DNA of 64,000 nucleotides, taken from assembly GCA_951812925.1 (NCBI GenBank), contig OX638369.1, positions 18,071,329-18,135,328 on the forward strand, read 5' to 3'. The position numbers and the translations under genes were made by a program. This DNA is from Calliopum simillimum. Taxonomy: Eukaryota > Arthropoda > Insecta > Diptera > Lauxaniidae. The notes under the pieces are model-generated. The model was not told the DNA's origin. It worked only from the letters and a program-made list of their open reading frames with translations, and did not search any database. Shown piece after piece: positions 35,370 through 46,876 of the stretch (its first letter is position 1; each line of letters opens with the position of its first letter).

Positions 35370-36270
35370 TAGTACAACTCTACATTAAAAATAATTGTAA
35401 CATTTTGCAAACCATTTTTTCTAAACTAATTTGAGGTCGCTGAACACGAAAATCTCACTTATTTTGTAGTAATTTTAGCCGTTCCCGAGTCATTCGGACA
35501 TTTCTATTTTCGAGATTATAGCTTCATATACATCAATATATTTGTATAACGCCAAATCCGATCGATTTTATTTGACCACGTTTACAAAAAATGACTAATG
35601 GCACTTCTAACGAGTGCACCAATGATTATGCTCCTAACAAAATTAACTGAGTTATAGCAAGAAAACTCAGATTTTTTAAAAAATTTTTTAAATTTTTCAG
35701 ATCAAAGTAAAATGAAACACTTAGTTTTCCGCATATATCGTTTCCAAAAAATTATTTCGCAGTTTTATACAATGGTACATTTAATTGCAAACATTTTAAG
35801 CTTATGCTGAGCAAAATCAAATAAAATTTCGAGAAGATATTAAGGTTTTAGTGCAATGGAGACATTTCGATTTCTTCCAAAAATTTGTATTTTTGACACA
35901 ATTGCAACATGATCCTCAATGTTCTTCTACAGAAAATGATATAAAATTTTAAAAAATTTTTACAAAAATCGAAGTTTTTCTTGCTATCGTTCATTCAGTT
36001 TTGATCGGAGCATAATTATTGGTATACTTGTTAGAAGCGCCATTACTCAGCCTTTGTAAAAGTGACAAAATAACATCGATCGAACTTGGCGTTATACAAA
36101 TATATTGACGTATATGAAGCTATAACCTCGAAAATAAAAATGTCAAAATAACTCGAAAATGCTCCAAAGGAATAAAAAATAAGTGGGCTGAGTCGCTGAG
36201 GCTCCAAATTAGTTTAGAAAAAAAAAAATAGTTTGCAAAATGTTACAACTATTTTGAATTTACTGTTTTA
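35370..36270. repeat. Nested imperfect palindrome inside the left arm
   Basis: The block 35385-35720 is the imperfect inverse of 35925-36260. TTGTAACATTTTGCAAAC pairs with GTTTGCAAAATGTTACAA, and AGCTTCATATAC..CAATATATTTGTATAACGCC recurs inverted. The arms are visibly diverged from each other, unlike the outer arms. It is a foldback MITE captured inside the larger inverted repeat, and its copy is at 38706-39606. Confidence 0.7.
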
Positions 36271-36682
36271 GTCACTTTTTATAGTAATTGCTTAAATAAA
36301 GAGTAAATCTAATGCACTGACAAATTTTTGATAAAATTTTATAGTATGAAAAAAAAGCCCACCTTTTTATGTGTATTACCTTTTTATGTGTATTACCTTA
36401 CGTTAAAGACCGATAAACTTTCAGGACACCAAGAATCTCAAAATCGGTTTGTAGTTTCCTTGCGAATTTCAGCCTGAGAGTTAGGGTTTTTTTAAATTTT
36501 TGTCAAATACGGCTTTTTTTGAGTATGAGCGACTGTATACCCTAAATACCGTAAAAAATGTGTACTATTATATCCCAAAAACTGTAGGAAACATATTTTG
36601 CTATATTTTGTCCCTGATAGTCATCTTTCCACAGCTAACAGTTTGTGCGCTAGAGGCCGAGTTTCATTAAAAAAAACCGAAT

Positions 36683-36882
36683 NNNNNNNNNNNNNNNNNN
36701 NNNNNNNNNNNNNNNNNNNNNNNNNNNNNNNNNNNNNNNNNNNNNNNNNNNNNNNNNNNNNNNNNNNNNNNNNNNNNNNNNNNNNNNNNNNNNNNNNNNN
36801 NNNNNNNNNNNNNNNNNNNNNNNNNNNNNNNNNNNNNNNNNNNNNNNNNNNNNNNNNNNNNNNNNNNNNNNNNNNNNNNNNN
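36683..36882. other. Assembly gap of 200 N
   Basis: Exactly 200 unknown bases, a round placeholder length, so the true distance is unknown. It lies at the inner end of the left arm, the kind of place where assemblers break at long inverted repeats. Confidence 0.98.
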
Positions 36883-38705
36883 AATGTTTCGCAACTTTAT
36901 CTTGTGCACAAGTCCAGTTGGCCTAAAATTTCGCCGCGCTAAATTGAAATTTTGCGAGCGCGAGAGAATCCGACGAGATTCTGTAAGGCAACTGAGAAAT
37001 ACTCTGCTGTCATATTGGTTTTTTTTTTGAGTTTCTCATTTGTGCAGATCTCTCTCATACATTGCGGTAGAAATTTAAAAATTTCAACAAAATAAGTATT
37101 TTTCATTTTTCAATGAATGAGAAGCCTACAGTCGGTATTTTTTCAACTTATTTAAATTGCAACATGATCAAATAGAATCAAAAAACTTTACAATTGGATT
37201 AATTAAGCGCTTTAGATTTAGAAAATTATATGTATAAATGGGCTATTCCACGCAAGAAAAATACATTTTATTTTTGTAATTTCTTAATGATTCTTTATTA
37301 AAAAATTTCTAATTGGTACGTTTTCTTTAATTTTAAGTTTTGGACAGAATTAGCAGAGCAAGGTATAATTTTTGTACTTAATTAATTAATTAAATTTACT
37401 TGAAAGTTAAGAGTTTAAGCTCTATAGAAAAAATATGTTCTATAAAAATCGGGTAAAAATTCACCGCGCTTAGGCCGATATCATCACTTTTTTCGCATAT
37501 GTCACATAGTCTTTTAAGTCAAAATACGAATTTTAGGGATATAATATTTTTTTTATCAAAATTGCATAAAAATTCTTTTCCAGACAAAAAATATAAGTTA
37601 ATAATGACGGTAATTTGAAGTTTCTATGACCCAAAATGTGCAAGCTAAAAAGCAATTTTATTCAGAAGTGGATTCTCATATGATATTTGACTCTTACCAT
37701 ATCTTTGAAATGATCATTGCTATTAAATAAAAAAATAACATACAACCGTTTTGAGGCTCATTTTGAATACGAAGAATTGTGCTAAATGATGCACTTAGTA
37801 GAAAATATCAAAACCATTTCCTGCGTAATCTATATAACCTCAAAAAATCGGTTTTTTAACTTTAGGTTAGAATATCCCAAAAGCCATAAGCGACAAAGCA
37901 ATTCTGAGACCAAATTCAAATTCAGCATTTCAAATGTACCGTTTTTCGACCTTTTTCAAAAATCAGTCGTTAAATTTATATTAAAAACATTTTTTTTTTA
38001 TTCAGTCAGTGCTCACCAGTAATTTGACACCTTTTCTTGGAGTTCACAGTTTTTATATACTCTGTGATACAAAAAAATAACCAAAAATTATATCTGCACA
38101 ATAAAAATATATTCTCATATCTCTCTCTTATAACTTTCTCTTAACTCTTTTATCTTGCGAAAATTCCAACCGATTCCTTATTCAAAGACCACGTTTGAAG
38201 CTTTTAACTTTTTCTTATGTTCCCTTCTAAAATTTTTGGAAAATTTGTAAGCAAAAATATCAAAAGGTCGCTTCAAAATAAAAATTTAAAAAAATTCGGT
38301 TTTTTTTAATGAAACTCGGCCTCTAGCGCACAAACTGTTAGCTGTGGAAAGATGACTATCAGGGACAAAATATAGCAAAATATGTTTCCTACAGTTTTTG
38401 GGATATAATAGTACACATTTTTTACGGTATTTAGGGTATACAGTCGCTCATACTCAAAAAAAGCCGTATTTGACAAAAATTTAAAAAAACCCTAACTCTC
38501 AGGCTGAAATTCGCAAGGAAACTACAAACCGATTTTGAGATTCTTGGTGTCCTGAAAGTTTATCGGTCTTTAACGTAAGGTTATACACATAAAAAGGTAA
38601 TACACATAAAAAGGTGGGCTTTTTTTTCATACTATAAAATTTTATCAAAAATTTGTCAGTGCATTAGATTTACTCTTTATTTAAGCAATTACTATAAAAA
38701 GTGAC

Positions 38706-39606
38706 TAAAACAGTAAATTCAAAATAGTTGTAACATTTTGCAAACTATTTTTTTTTTTCTAAACTAATTTGGAGCCTCAGCGACTCAGCCCACTTATTTT
38801 TTATTCCTTTGGAGCATTTTCGAGTTATTTTGACATTTTTATTTTCGAGGTTATAGCTTCATATACGTCAATATATTTGTATAACGCCAAGTTCGATCGA
38901 TGTTATTTTGTCACTTTTACAAAGGCTGAGTAATGGCGCTTCTAACAAGTATACCAATAATTATGCTCCGATCAAAACTGAATGAACGATAGCAAGAAAA
39001 ACTTCGATTTTTGTAAAAATTTTTTAAAATTTTATATCATTTTCTGTAGAAGAACATTGAGGATCATGTTGCAATTGTGTCAAAAATACAAATTTTTGGA
39101 AGAAATCGAAATGTCTCCATTGCACTAAAACCTTAATATCTTCTCGAAATTTTATTTGATTTTGCTCAGCATAAGCTTAAAATGTTTGCAATTAAATGTA
39201 CCATTGTATAAAACTGCGAAATAATTTTTTGGAAACGATATATGCGGAAAACTAAGTGTTTCATTTTACTTTGATCTGAAAAATTTAAAAAATTTTTTAA
39301 AAAATCTGAGTTTTCTTGCTATAACTCAGTTAATTTTGTTAGGAGCATAATCATTGGTGCACTCGTTAGAAGTGCCATTAGTCATTTTTTGTAAACGTGG
39401 TCAAATAAAATCGATCGGATTTGGCGTTATACAAATATATTGATGTATATGAAGCTATAATCTCGAAAATAGAAATGTCCGAATGACTCGGGAACGGCTA
39501 AAATTACTACAAAATAAGTGAGATTTTCGTGTTCAGCGACCTCAAATTAGTTTAGAAAAAATGGTTTGCAAAATGTTACAATTATTTTTAATGTAGAGTT
39601 GTACTA
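38706..39606. repeat. Nested imperfect palindrome inside the right arm
   Basis: It mirrors the element at 35370-36270 as part of the inverted arm. It has the same internal arms, with TTGTAACATTTTGCAAAC at 38730 and the inverse near 39563. Confidence 0.7.
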
Positions 39607-39621
39607 ACTTTTTATAGTTAA

Positions 39622-39651
39622 CTAGCTGTTTTACCCGGCGTTGCACGGATT
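39622..39651 (-). mobile_element. Helitron-like 3' terminus (right arm)
   Basis: This is the inverse of the terminus at 35325-35354. CTAG at 39622-39625 is followed by CTGTTTT and ACCCGGCGTTGCACGGAT. It is a duplicate carried by the inverted arm, not an independent insertion. Confidence 0.5.
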
Positions 39652-40302
39652 TTAATATAAATAAATAAAAATAAATAACACTTTCTTGTGAACTCAAAAA
39701 TCTTATCGGAACTCCTCTACGACAAAAAACGATGATAAGCAAAGAAGGCCAATCCTTCGATTTTTGGACCAATTAAAAAAAAAAATACAAAATAATTACA
39801 TATTGGTTGAACTAAATTTGATTTGTTTGGAATTCCAGGTTTACGTCTTAAGTCTCCATAAAATTCATTTTGTCATATAAATAAGTTGATAACATACCGA
39901 CTGTAGGCATCACATTCATTGAAAATGAAAAAATACCAATTTTATCAAAGTTTTGAAAGGACACTACTTCTACTACTTTAGTACACTTTTTCGTTTTGTT
40001 GTACAACAAAAACATGAAAATTAAAATTTTACTAACACATGTTTAAGATTTTTCCTATATTTACACGTGATCCTCAATACATTTATACATTTGAGAGAGA
40101 GAGAGAGCAGAGTGTGTGCACAAATGGGAAACTCAAAATAAAAACCAATATGACAGCAGAGTATTCGTCAGACTCTCTCGCGCTCGCAAAATACCAATTC
40201 AACGCGGCGAAATTTTAGGCCAACTGGACTTGTGCACAAGATAAAGTTGCGAAACATTGTTGCTTCACCGGAATGCCATTCTTTAGAATATATGTTTTTT
40301 GT

Positions 40303-41559
40303 ACAAACTAACAATTCTCTTTTTTGTTTCTACCTTTAATGTGTTCCAATTTATTAAAGTGTTCCTTACTTAACACTGCTAGAGAAAAAGGTCAATGAAC
40401 CTTTTTTTGGTTTGCATGCAATTTCGTTCTGCAATCTGCATGTTCCAAATTCCGGATTTTCCTATTTGAATTAAACATTATAAGAACAAATATTTTTTCT
40501 CATAACTATTTTCGATACAGCAAAAGTGAAAAGATAAATAAAAGCAAAAATCAAAATAAAATTAAGTGAGACAAATACTAAAAAAAAAAAAGTAATAAAA
40601 ATTTGATAAGATTAATCTACAAAATAAATAAATTTTTTTTGCGAAGATAATTTTGGTCTCCTTTTGCATGATAAAATTAAAGTGAAATCAATATTCAGCT
40701 TAAATTCCTTTTGTAAAAACTTAGCGTTCAAAATAATATCGAAATTTCTCAAGTTAAAATATTATGTTATAAATTATTCTGCAATATTTAAAAATTCAGA
40801 ATTTTTAATGTAACGCTGCATACGAGTTTGTTTTGCTGATAAAAGTGAGTCAAGGCTGAAATACGTCGAATATCGGTTTTTTTTCCTTCAAAAAAAACGA
40901 ACTGAATTAAAACTATTTTCCTAAAATTTTGTTGTGTATCTTTGTATAACGCGAAGTTTTGTATCGTGCATTTCTGTGGCTTTGAGTGAGCATAATCAAA
41001 ATACTTTTGATTGTGCTTATTTTTTCCTAAGAATTTTAAATCGTATCTCAAAATTCTTTTTTTTCTTCTTCGAAAAATTGGGTTAATTTTATAAAAACGC
41101 GATTTCTTTAATTTGTTTAAAGGAAAAATTTATAATTTTTTGGAAAAAAAAAAAAGAAAATTTCTGGTCTTCATAAGTGATTATCGCTTTGAAGAATTTC
41201 GAAGATTTAAATTTATTTTCAACTCAGTTCTCGGTAGTTCGTGGACCATTCAAGCTCGTAATTCTTTAACCAATTTGACGGGACAGTTCACATTGGAGTT
41301 TTCTTTATTTTGTTTAAAAGGCATTTCGCTTAGCTCATAATTTCTCAGAATTCTCTTGGTTTATCTACATATATCAATAAGTAGATTAGTCGCCTTTTAT
41401 TGAATCCTTTCCATAGCTTTGATAATCATTTTGCATTCTTTTTGATACAACTCTTTTCCAACATCTTATATCCTTTATTTGGTTTGTGAGATCTACATAG
41501 AGTCGCTCTTTTTCCTTATTTTCGCTCCAATTGTTTTTTTCGTTTCTAAGATTGTCGAA
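40303..41559 (+). other. Leader of the second BEL/Pao element, downstream part
   Basis: AT-rich, noncoding sequence between the palindromic insertion and the gag start. Poly-T followed by TTTCTAAG at 41534-41550 could serve as a splice acceptor nine bases before the ATG. The minus frame at 40788-41051 and plus frame at 41113-41340 show no protein features. Confidence 0.6.
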
Positions 41560-44500
41560 ATGTCCTCTTTAGAAACGTTCATTTTGATGTCTGATAGACT
41601 AGTTGAATTTGAAAATGACTTCAACCAACTCACAGCGCAGGATTTTTCCATTCACTCACTAGAAGTTCACAAGGATGAAGTTCGATCGCTCTGGGATCAA
41701 GCAAAATCTGCGTACAATGTAACCTTACGTGAGTTTTCTGCAACAAAAGCTGGAACCGAGGGAGATGACACTGATGAGACTGATCTGGAGTCAATAAAGT
41801 CTAAGTACCACAATACCTATCTTGCGTATGTTCGTTGCGTTGGAAAAATCGGTGAGCTTATCCAAGGGCTCACTTTGGTAACCAACCCGCACATAGAGGC
41901 CAGACCCCTTGACTCCCAAGGAAGTAACTTTCGATTACCACCATGTGATATGGAACTTTTTAATGGAGACTATTTATCTTGGCCGTCTTTCCGAGATATG
42001 TTCACAGCTATATACATTAACAACTCCAGATTGAGCTCAGTAGAAAAATTATTTCATCTAAATCAGAAAACGCGTGGCGAAGCACGAGACATCGTTAGGA
42101 AAGCCCCTTTGACCAACGAAGGTTTTGGTTTAGCTTGGACGAATCTTAAAGATAGATTTGAGAACAAAAGAATTCTTGTTAACAGTCAATTAAGGATTCT
42201 TTTTAGCCTTAGTCCAGTCACATCCGAATGTGGTACTGCCCTCAAAAAGCTCCAGCGTGATATACAAGGGTGTATATCCGCTCTTAAACTATACAATATT
42301 GAAATTCAAAATTGGGATCCTATTTTTATTTTCCTTTGCTCTAGTCGCCTTCCAGATGCGACGCTTGCACTCTGGGAGCAGTCCCTTAAAAGCAAAACTA
42401 CAATTCCGACTTGGGAAGAACTAGATAATTTCCTGACTAGTAGGTACCAAACTCTCGAGACTGTTTCAGATATTAAAAGTTCAGTCAGCTCCAAGGCTGT
42501 TAATAACAAGTCTAGTTGTTCAAATTCCAATTCAAATACTAGCAACACAAATCGTAATTCATCGCGTAAAGTTAACACATACCATACTAACATGGCAAGT
42601 CCTAAATGTAACATATGCATGAAAGAACAGCATACCATTCGAAATTGTCCACAGTTCTTACGAATGAGTACAAATGAACGATTAGCTTCTATTAAAAAGT
42701 TAGGCCTGTGTATTAATTGCTTTGCCCGATCGCACTCTGTAAAAGAATGCAAAAGTTTGCACAACTGCTTCAAGTGTAGTAAGAGGCATAACACTTTTTT
42801 ACACCATGAGTCCAATTCATTGAATAATTCTCAATCTCCTCAAAGTTCGAATACTCAAAGGTCTCATGCTACTCAATTACAGTCCACTGAATCCCCCAAT
42901 CTTCCAGATACCGTGCAAACTTGCTTCGCATCTAGTTCGAAGAGAATTCTTTTGGGTACAGCAATTGTACAAATATGCCACTTAGGCATTTCATACGCTG
43001 CACGCGCACTTATTGATTCCGGGTCTGAAGCAACGTTCATTTCCGAAAAGCTTTTCAAACGCTTAAAGCTACCATATAGATCCGTGCAAGCTCAAGTTTC
43101 AGGCTTGAATAATACTGTTTCGGCTAAAGCACAGAAAGTTTCTTCATTCGTGTTGCGGTCCCCTAATGATGCAGCAATCCAAATTGAGACATCTGCTCTA
43201 GTTATTCCCCAGCTTACTGATAATCTTCCTACACACACCGTCGATTCTGCAATCATAGAAAAACTTCCTAATATAACTCTTGCTGATGTAGAATTTTATA
43301 GGAGCTCACCAATCGATATTTTAATCGGTGGTGATCTATTTCCAGTGGTTTTGCTTGATGGCATTAAACGCAATATTTGCGGCTCTTTAGTTGCACAAGA
43401 AACCATTTTTGGGTGGATCTTAACAGGTCCAATTACAAACGCTAAAGTATCTTCTTTAGCTACATGTGTTTCATTCTTCAATGAAGTTACGCTAGATTCA
43501 GATATTTGCCGTTTTTGGGAGGTGGAGGATCTTCCCAAAAAACATATGGCAACACCATCCGAGAGTTTTTGCAAAGATTTGTTTGTAAAAACAACAAAAA
43601 GAAATGAAGATGGACGATATGTAGTTTCACTTCCATTCAAAGAAGGCTATCCACAAAATATCAATATTGGTCATTCCCGTGCAATTGCCAATGCACAATT
43701 TTTAAGGAATGAAATCCGCCTCAGCAAAACCCCGGAGTTCAAGACTCAATACGATGATGTAATCCGAGAATACATCGATTTAGGTCACATGAAAGCGGTT
43801 TCCCCTCCAATTTATTCCCATTTTCCAAATAATTACTACATGCCACATCATGCAGTTACTAAGCCCGAAAGTACCACTACGAAAATTCGAGTAGTTTTTA
43901 ATGCTTCATGTCCTGCCTCTAATGGGGTAAGTCTAAACGATATTTTGCATGTAGGCCCAGTGCTACAATCTGATTTAACACTGTTAATATTGAAATGGCG
44001 CTTTTATCGCTTCGTCTTTAACAGCGATATCCAAAAAATGTATCGACAGATTCTTGTGGACCCCAGCCATACTCCATTTCAAAGAATTCTTTTTCGAAAT
44101 TCACCTCAAGGTAATATCCAAGATTTTGAGCTCCTTACTGTAACATTCGGTGTTAACTGCGCTCCATATTTGGCCATCCGTACACTATTGCAGTTAGCAG
44201 AAGATGTTCAGGAAACTTATCCTTTAGCCAGCAACATTTTACGTAATTCCATGTACGTTGATGATGCGTTGGCAGGTAGTCATGATTTGTCCTCGTCTAT
44301 TCAAGCAAGAGATGAGCTGATTGCCGCGCTCGCATCAGCAGGTTTTTCACTACGAAAATGGACGTCGAATTCTCAAGATATTCTCAACGGGCTTCCACGT
44401 GAACATTTGCTTACTGAAGATTTTCTTCAACTTGCTGATTGTAGCAATGCTAAGACTTTAGGCGTAAAATGGAATGCTAAGTCAGACGAGTTTTATTTTT

Positions 44501-46815
44501 CCACAAAGGCTCTTGAGCATAAGGCAACCTTCACTAAACGTGATGTCCTATCTCAAATTTCAAAATTATTCGATCCCGCTGGCTGGTTGGCACCCTGCAT
44601 CGTTTTGGCAAAAATCCTTATGCAGCAGATATGGCTATCCAAAATTGGTTGGGACGAAAATTTGACTCAAAACTGTCTGCAAACCTGGCATCAATTTCTG
44701 GATAGTTATACGCACATAAATCGTATAAAAATCCCTCGATGGGTCCATTTCTCTCCTGAGTCTGACATTGAATTTCACGCATTCTGTGATGCGTCAGAGA
44801 AAGCTTATGCTGCCACGATATACGTTCGTATTCGCACGACATCAGATTCTGTTCACACTTATTTACTGGCTGCCAAAACAAAGGTGGCACCAGTGAAAAC
44901 TATATCCATTCCAAGACTTGAGCTATGCGGAGCTGTGCTGTTAGCGGAAATGGTTGATGCCGTAGTTCCGCTCCTCGAAATCGAAAAATATAAAATTTAC
45001 TTCTGGACAGATTCAACCATAGTACTCGCTTGGTTACAAAAACCGCCATGTCAATGGCAAACATTCGTGGCAAATCGAGTATCGAAGATTGTACAGCTTG
45101 TTGGTATAGAAAATTGGTTTCATGTTAATTCTAAGGCTAATCCAGCCGACCTTGGTAGTCGAGGCCTTTTGCCCCAAGAGCTAGTGGATAACGAACTCTG
45201 GTGGCACGGCCCGCATTGGCTTAAACTTGATCCTATCCAGTGGCCAAGTTCTCGTGACTCTTCGAAACATGACACTGATATTGAGAAAAAGGCAATTAAA
45301 TCGAATTTTACCTTTTTTGATAGCTTCGAAGATATCCTTGATCGATTTTCGTCATATGACAGGGCTATGAAAGTCATCGCATATGTTATTAGGTTTTTCC
45401 ACCGCTCTCATCCTGTGCATCGGCAAAACTTTCGTTTTGATTCAGAGCTATTGACGAGCTCAGAAATAAAGGGCGCTCGAGATCGTCTTATACTTTTAAT
45501 TCAAAAAGTGACGTTTCCGTCAGAGTATCATGCACTTTCAAACAAGAAACAAATTTCAAAATCTAGTCCATTACTAAACTTAAATCCTTTTATTGATTCT
45601 GCTGGAATACTTCGAGTTTGTGGTCGACTTATTCACTCTCCTACATTATCCTATGATGAGCGGCATCCGATTATCCTACCCTACAATTGTGCATTGACTC
45701 GATTGTTAGTTCAATTTACACATCGAAATTCACTTCACGGAGGCAATGAATTGGTCCTCAAACTTATACGTCTACAATTTTGGATACCTAGGATCAAAAA
45801 TCTTATAAAATCAACTATCCATAATTGTAAGATTTGCGTTGTTCAAAGAAAACAGATTCAAACTCAATTGATGGGGACTTTGCCACCAGAAAGGACAGTC
45901 CTATCTCGTCCATTTGAGCATACAGGCTTAGATTTTGCTGGGCCGTTTGAAATCAAAAACTTCACTGGTAGAGCCTGCTTGATTACCAAGGGTTATGTTT
46001 GTGTGTTCGTGTGTTTTTCTACAAAGGCTATACATTTAGAAGCGACTAGCACTCTCTCCACACCAGCCTTCCTCGCAGCCTTCAATCGTTTCGTTTCACG
46101 ACGCGGCTGCCCTCTACATTTATACTCCGATAACGGAAAAACATTTGTCGGAGCTTCGAAAGAGTTAGAGCGCCACTTCTTTCAAGCTTCACGTTCTGCA
46201 ATCCTTTCGAATTTCCATCACCTTCACATAACATGGCATTTTATTCCTCCAGGTGCCCCACACATGGGTGGGCTATGGGAAGCTGGCGTCAAAAGCTTCA
46301 AGACGCATTTCAAAAAGGTTGCAGGGTCTTTTAAGTTTACTTTTGAGGAGCTATCGACAATATTAGCAAAAATTGAAGCATGCCTGAATTCAAGGCCGAT
46401 CTCCACAATGTCTGAAAATCCAAATGACATTACAGCATTAACTCCTGGACATTTCCTAGTTGGTAGTCCACTTTTAGCTCCTATAGAACCGCAAATTCAA
46501 CAGCAGCCTATATCCATAATAAATAGATGGCAACGACTTACAGCAATACAACAACAACTGTGTTCTCGTTGGAAAGAGGAATATTTGAAGGAACTCCATA
46601 AGCGCAACAAATGGAAAACACCACAGGAAAATATAGGACTTGACTCGATTGTAGTAGTTCGTGATGAAAATCTCCCTCCAAACGAATGGCGTTTAGGTCG
46701 CGTTTGTAAGGTCTATTGCGGAAAAGATAACTTAGTTCGCGTCGCGGATGTAATAACAGAGCGAGGTCCAATAACGCGTCCGATCGTCAAGCTCGTTCTC
46801 CTCCCTACAAACTAA
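41560..46815 (+). CDS. gag-pol: BEL/Pao Gag-Pol polyprotein, intact
   Basis: One uninterrupted 1751-codon frame. I chose ATG 41560 because the frame's upstream extension has no ATG. Domains in order: DUF1759 capsid (about 115-300, PPCDMELFNGDYLSWPSF); zinc knuckles (CNIC...H....C from 350, then CINC and CFKC); aspartic protease DUF1758 with Asp-Ser-Gly at 486-488; reverse transcriptase with Asp823 and YVDD at 899-902; RNase H with Asp1077, Glu1121, Asp1151 and Asp1197; integrase zinc region (H...H...C..C, about 1390-1425); integrase core with Asp1458, Asp1524 and Glu1574; and a C-terminal DUF5641-type domain ending ITRPIVKLVLLP. All catalytic residues I can check are present. The protein would package, copy and integrate the element. 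The other BEL Gag in the window (12952) is similar through the capsid and knuckles. Intact coding plus near-identical LTRs imply a recent insertion. Confidence 0.96.
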   Translation: MSSLETFILMSDRLVEFENDFNQLTAQDFSIHSLEVHKDEVRSLWDQAKSAYNVTLREFSATKAGTEGDDTDETDLESIKSKYHNTYLAYVRCVGKIGELIQGLTLVTNPHIEARPLDSQGSNFRLPPCDMELFNGDYLSWPSFRDMFTAIYINNSRLSSVEKLFHLNQKTRGEARDIVRKAPLTNEGFGLAWTNLKDRFENKRILVNSQLRILFSLSPVTSECGTALKKLQRDIQGCISALKLYNIEIQNWDPIFIFLCSSRLPDATLALWEQSLKSKTTIPTWEELDNFLTSRYQTLETVSDIKSSVSSKAVNNKSSCSNSNSNTSNTNRNSSRKVNTYHTNMASPKCNICMKEQHTIRNCPQFLRMSTNERLASIKKLGLCINCFARSHSVKECKSLHNCFKCSKRHNTFLHHESNSLNNSQSPQSSNTQRSHATQLQSTESPNLPDTVQTCFASSSKRILLGTAIVQICHLGISYAARALIDSGSEATFISEKLFKRLKLPYRSVQAQVSGLNNTVSAKAQKVSSFVLRSPNDAAIQIETSALVIPQLTDNLPTHTVDSAIIEKLPNITLADVEFYRSSPIDILIGGDLFPVVLLDGIKRNICGSLVAQETIFGWILTGPITNAKVSSLATCVSFFNEVTLDSDICRFWEVEDLPKKHMATPSESFCKDLFVKTTKRNEDGRYVVSLPFKEGYPQNINIGHSRAIANAQFLRNEIRLSKTPEFKTQYDDVIREYIDLGHMKAVSPPIYSHFPNNYYMPHHAVTKPESTTTKIRVVFNASCPASNGVSLNDILHVGPVLQSDLTLLILKWRFYRFVFNSDIQKMYRQILVDPSHTPFQRILFRNSPQGNIQDFELLTVTFGVNCAPYLAIRTLLQLAEDVQETYPLASNILRNSMYVDDALAGSHDLSSSIQARDELIAALASAGFSLRKWTSNSQDILNGLPREHLLTEDFLQLADCSNAKTLGVKWNAKSDEFYFSTKALEHKATFTKRDVLSQISKLFDPAGWLAPCIVLAKILMQQIWLSKIGWDENLTQNCLQTWHQFLDSYTHINRIKIPRWVHFSPESDIEFHAFCDASEKAYAATIYVRIRTTSDSVHTYLLAAKTKVAPVKTISIPRLELCGAVLLAEMVDAVVPLLEIEKYKIYFWTDSTIVLAWLQKPPCQWQTFVANRVSKIVQLVGIENWFHVNSKANPADLGSRGLLPQELVDNELWWHGPHWLKLDPIQWPSSRDSSKHDTDIEKKAIKSNFTFFDSFEDILDRFSSYDRAMKVIAYVIRFFHRSHPVHRQNFRFDSELLTSSEIKGARDRLILLIQKVTFPSEYHALSNKKQISKSSPLLNLNPFIDSAGILRVCGRLIHSPTLSYDERHPIILPYNCALTRLLVQFTHRNSLHGGNELVLKLIRLQFWIPRIKNLIKSTIHNCKICVVQRKQIQTQLMGTLPPERTVLSRPFEHTGLDFAGPFEIKNFTGRACLITKGYVCVFVCFSTKAIHLEATSTLSTPAFLAAFNRFVSRRGCPLHLYSDNGKTFVGASKELERHFFQASRSAILSNFHHLHITWHFIPPGAPHMGGLWEAGVKSFKTHFKKVAGSFKFTFEELSTILAKIEACLNSRPISTMSENPNDITALTPGHFLVGSPLLAPIEPQIQQQPISIINRWQRLTAIQQQLCSRWKEEYLKELHKRNKWKTPQENIGLDSIVVVRDENLPPNEWRLGRVCKVYCGKDNLVRVADVITERGPITRPIVKLVLLPTN

Positions 46816-46844
46816 TTTTTAATCCCTCTCAAATCTTTCTTCGC

Positions 46845-46869
46845 CTTTCATTGTTTATTCCTTTTATAG
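46845..46869 (+). promoter_or_regulatory. Probable splice acceptor before the 3' ORF
   Basis: A pyrimidine-rich tract with TTCGCCTTTCATTGTTTATT, then CCTTTTATAG ending at 46869, lies seven bases before the ATG at 46877. It fits a 3' splice site delivering this ATG as the first one on a subgenomic mRNA joined to the donor at 34271. This is inferred from sequence only. Confidence 0.5.
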
Positions 46870-46876
46870 TCTAATC

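Larger units (their letters stand above)
34674..40302. mobile_element. 5.6-kb insertion with 2009-bp near-identical inverted arms
   Basis: Left arm 34674-36682 and right arm 38294-40302 are each 2009 bp and reverse complements. I noticed one substitution (GTATTACC against GTATAACC). The outer ends are ACAAAAAACATATATTC and its inverse. No clear target duplication is visible. The left arm ends exactly at the N gap. After the gap, 36883-37170 is a diverged direct copy of the outer part of the left arm (AATGTTTCGCAACTTTATC), followed by unique DNA to 38293. No transposase is present. It lies in the untranslated leader of the BEL element. It may be a foldback element or partly an assembly artefact. 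Confidence 0.7.

Noticed and set aside
35204..35434. Identical 76-codon frames in both arms (also 39542-39772)
   Set aside because: Identity comes from the inverted repeat, and the frame crosses the Helitron-like terminus. It is not a conserved gene.
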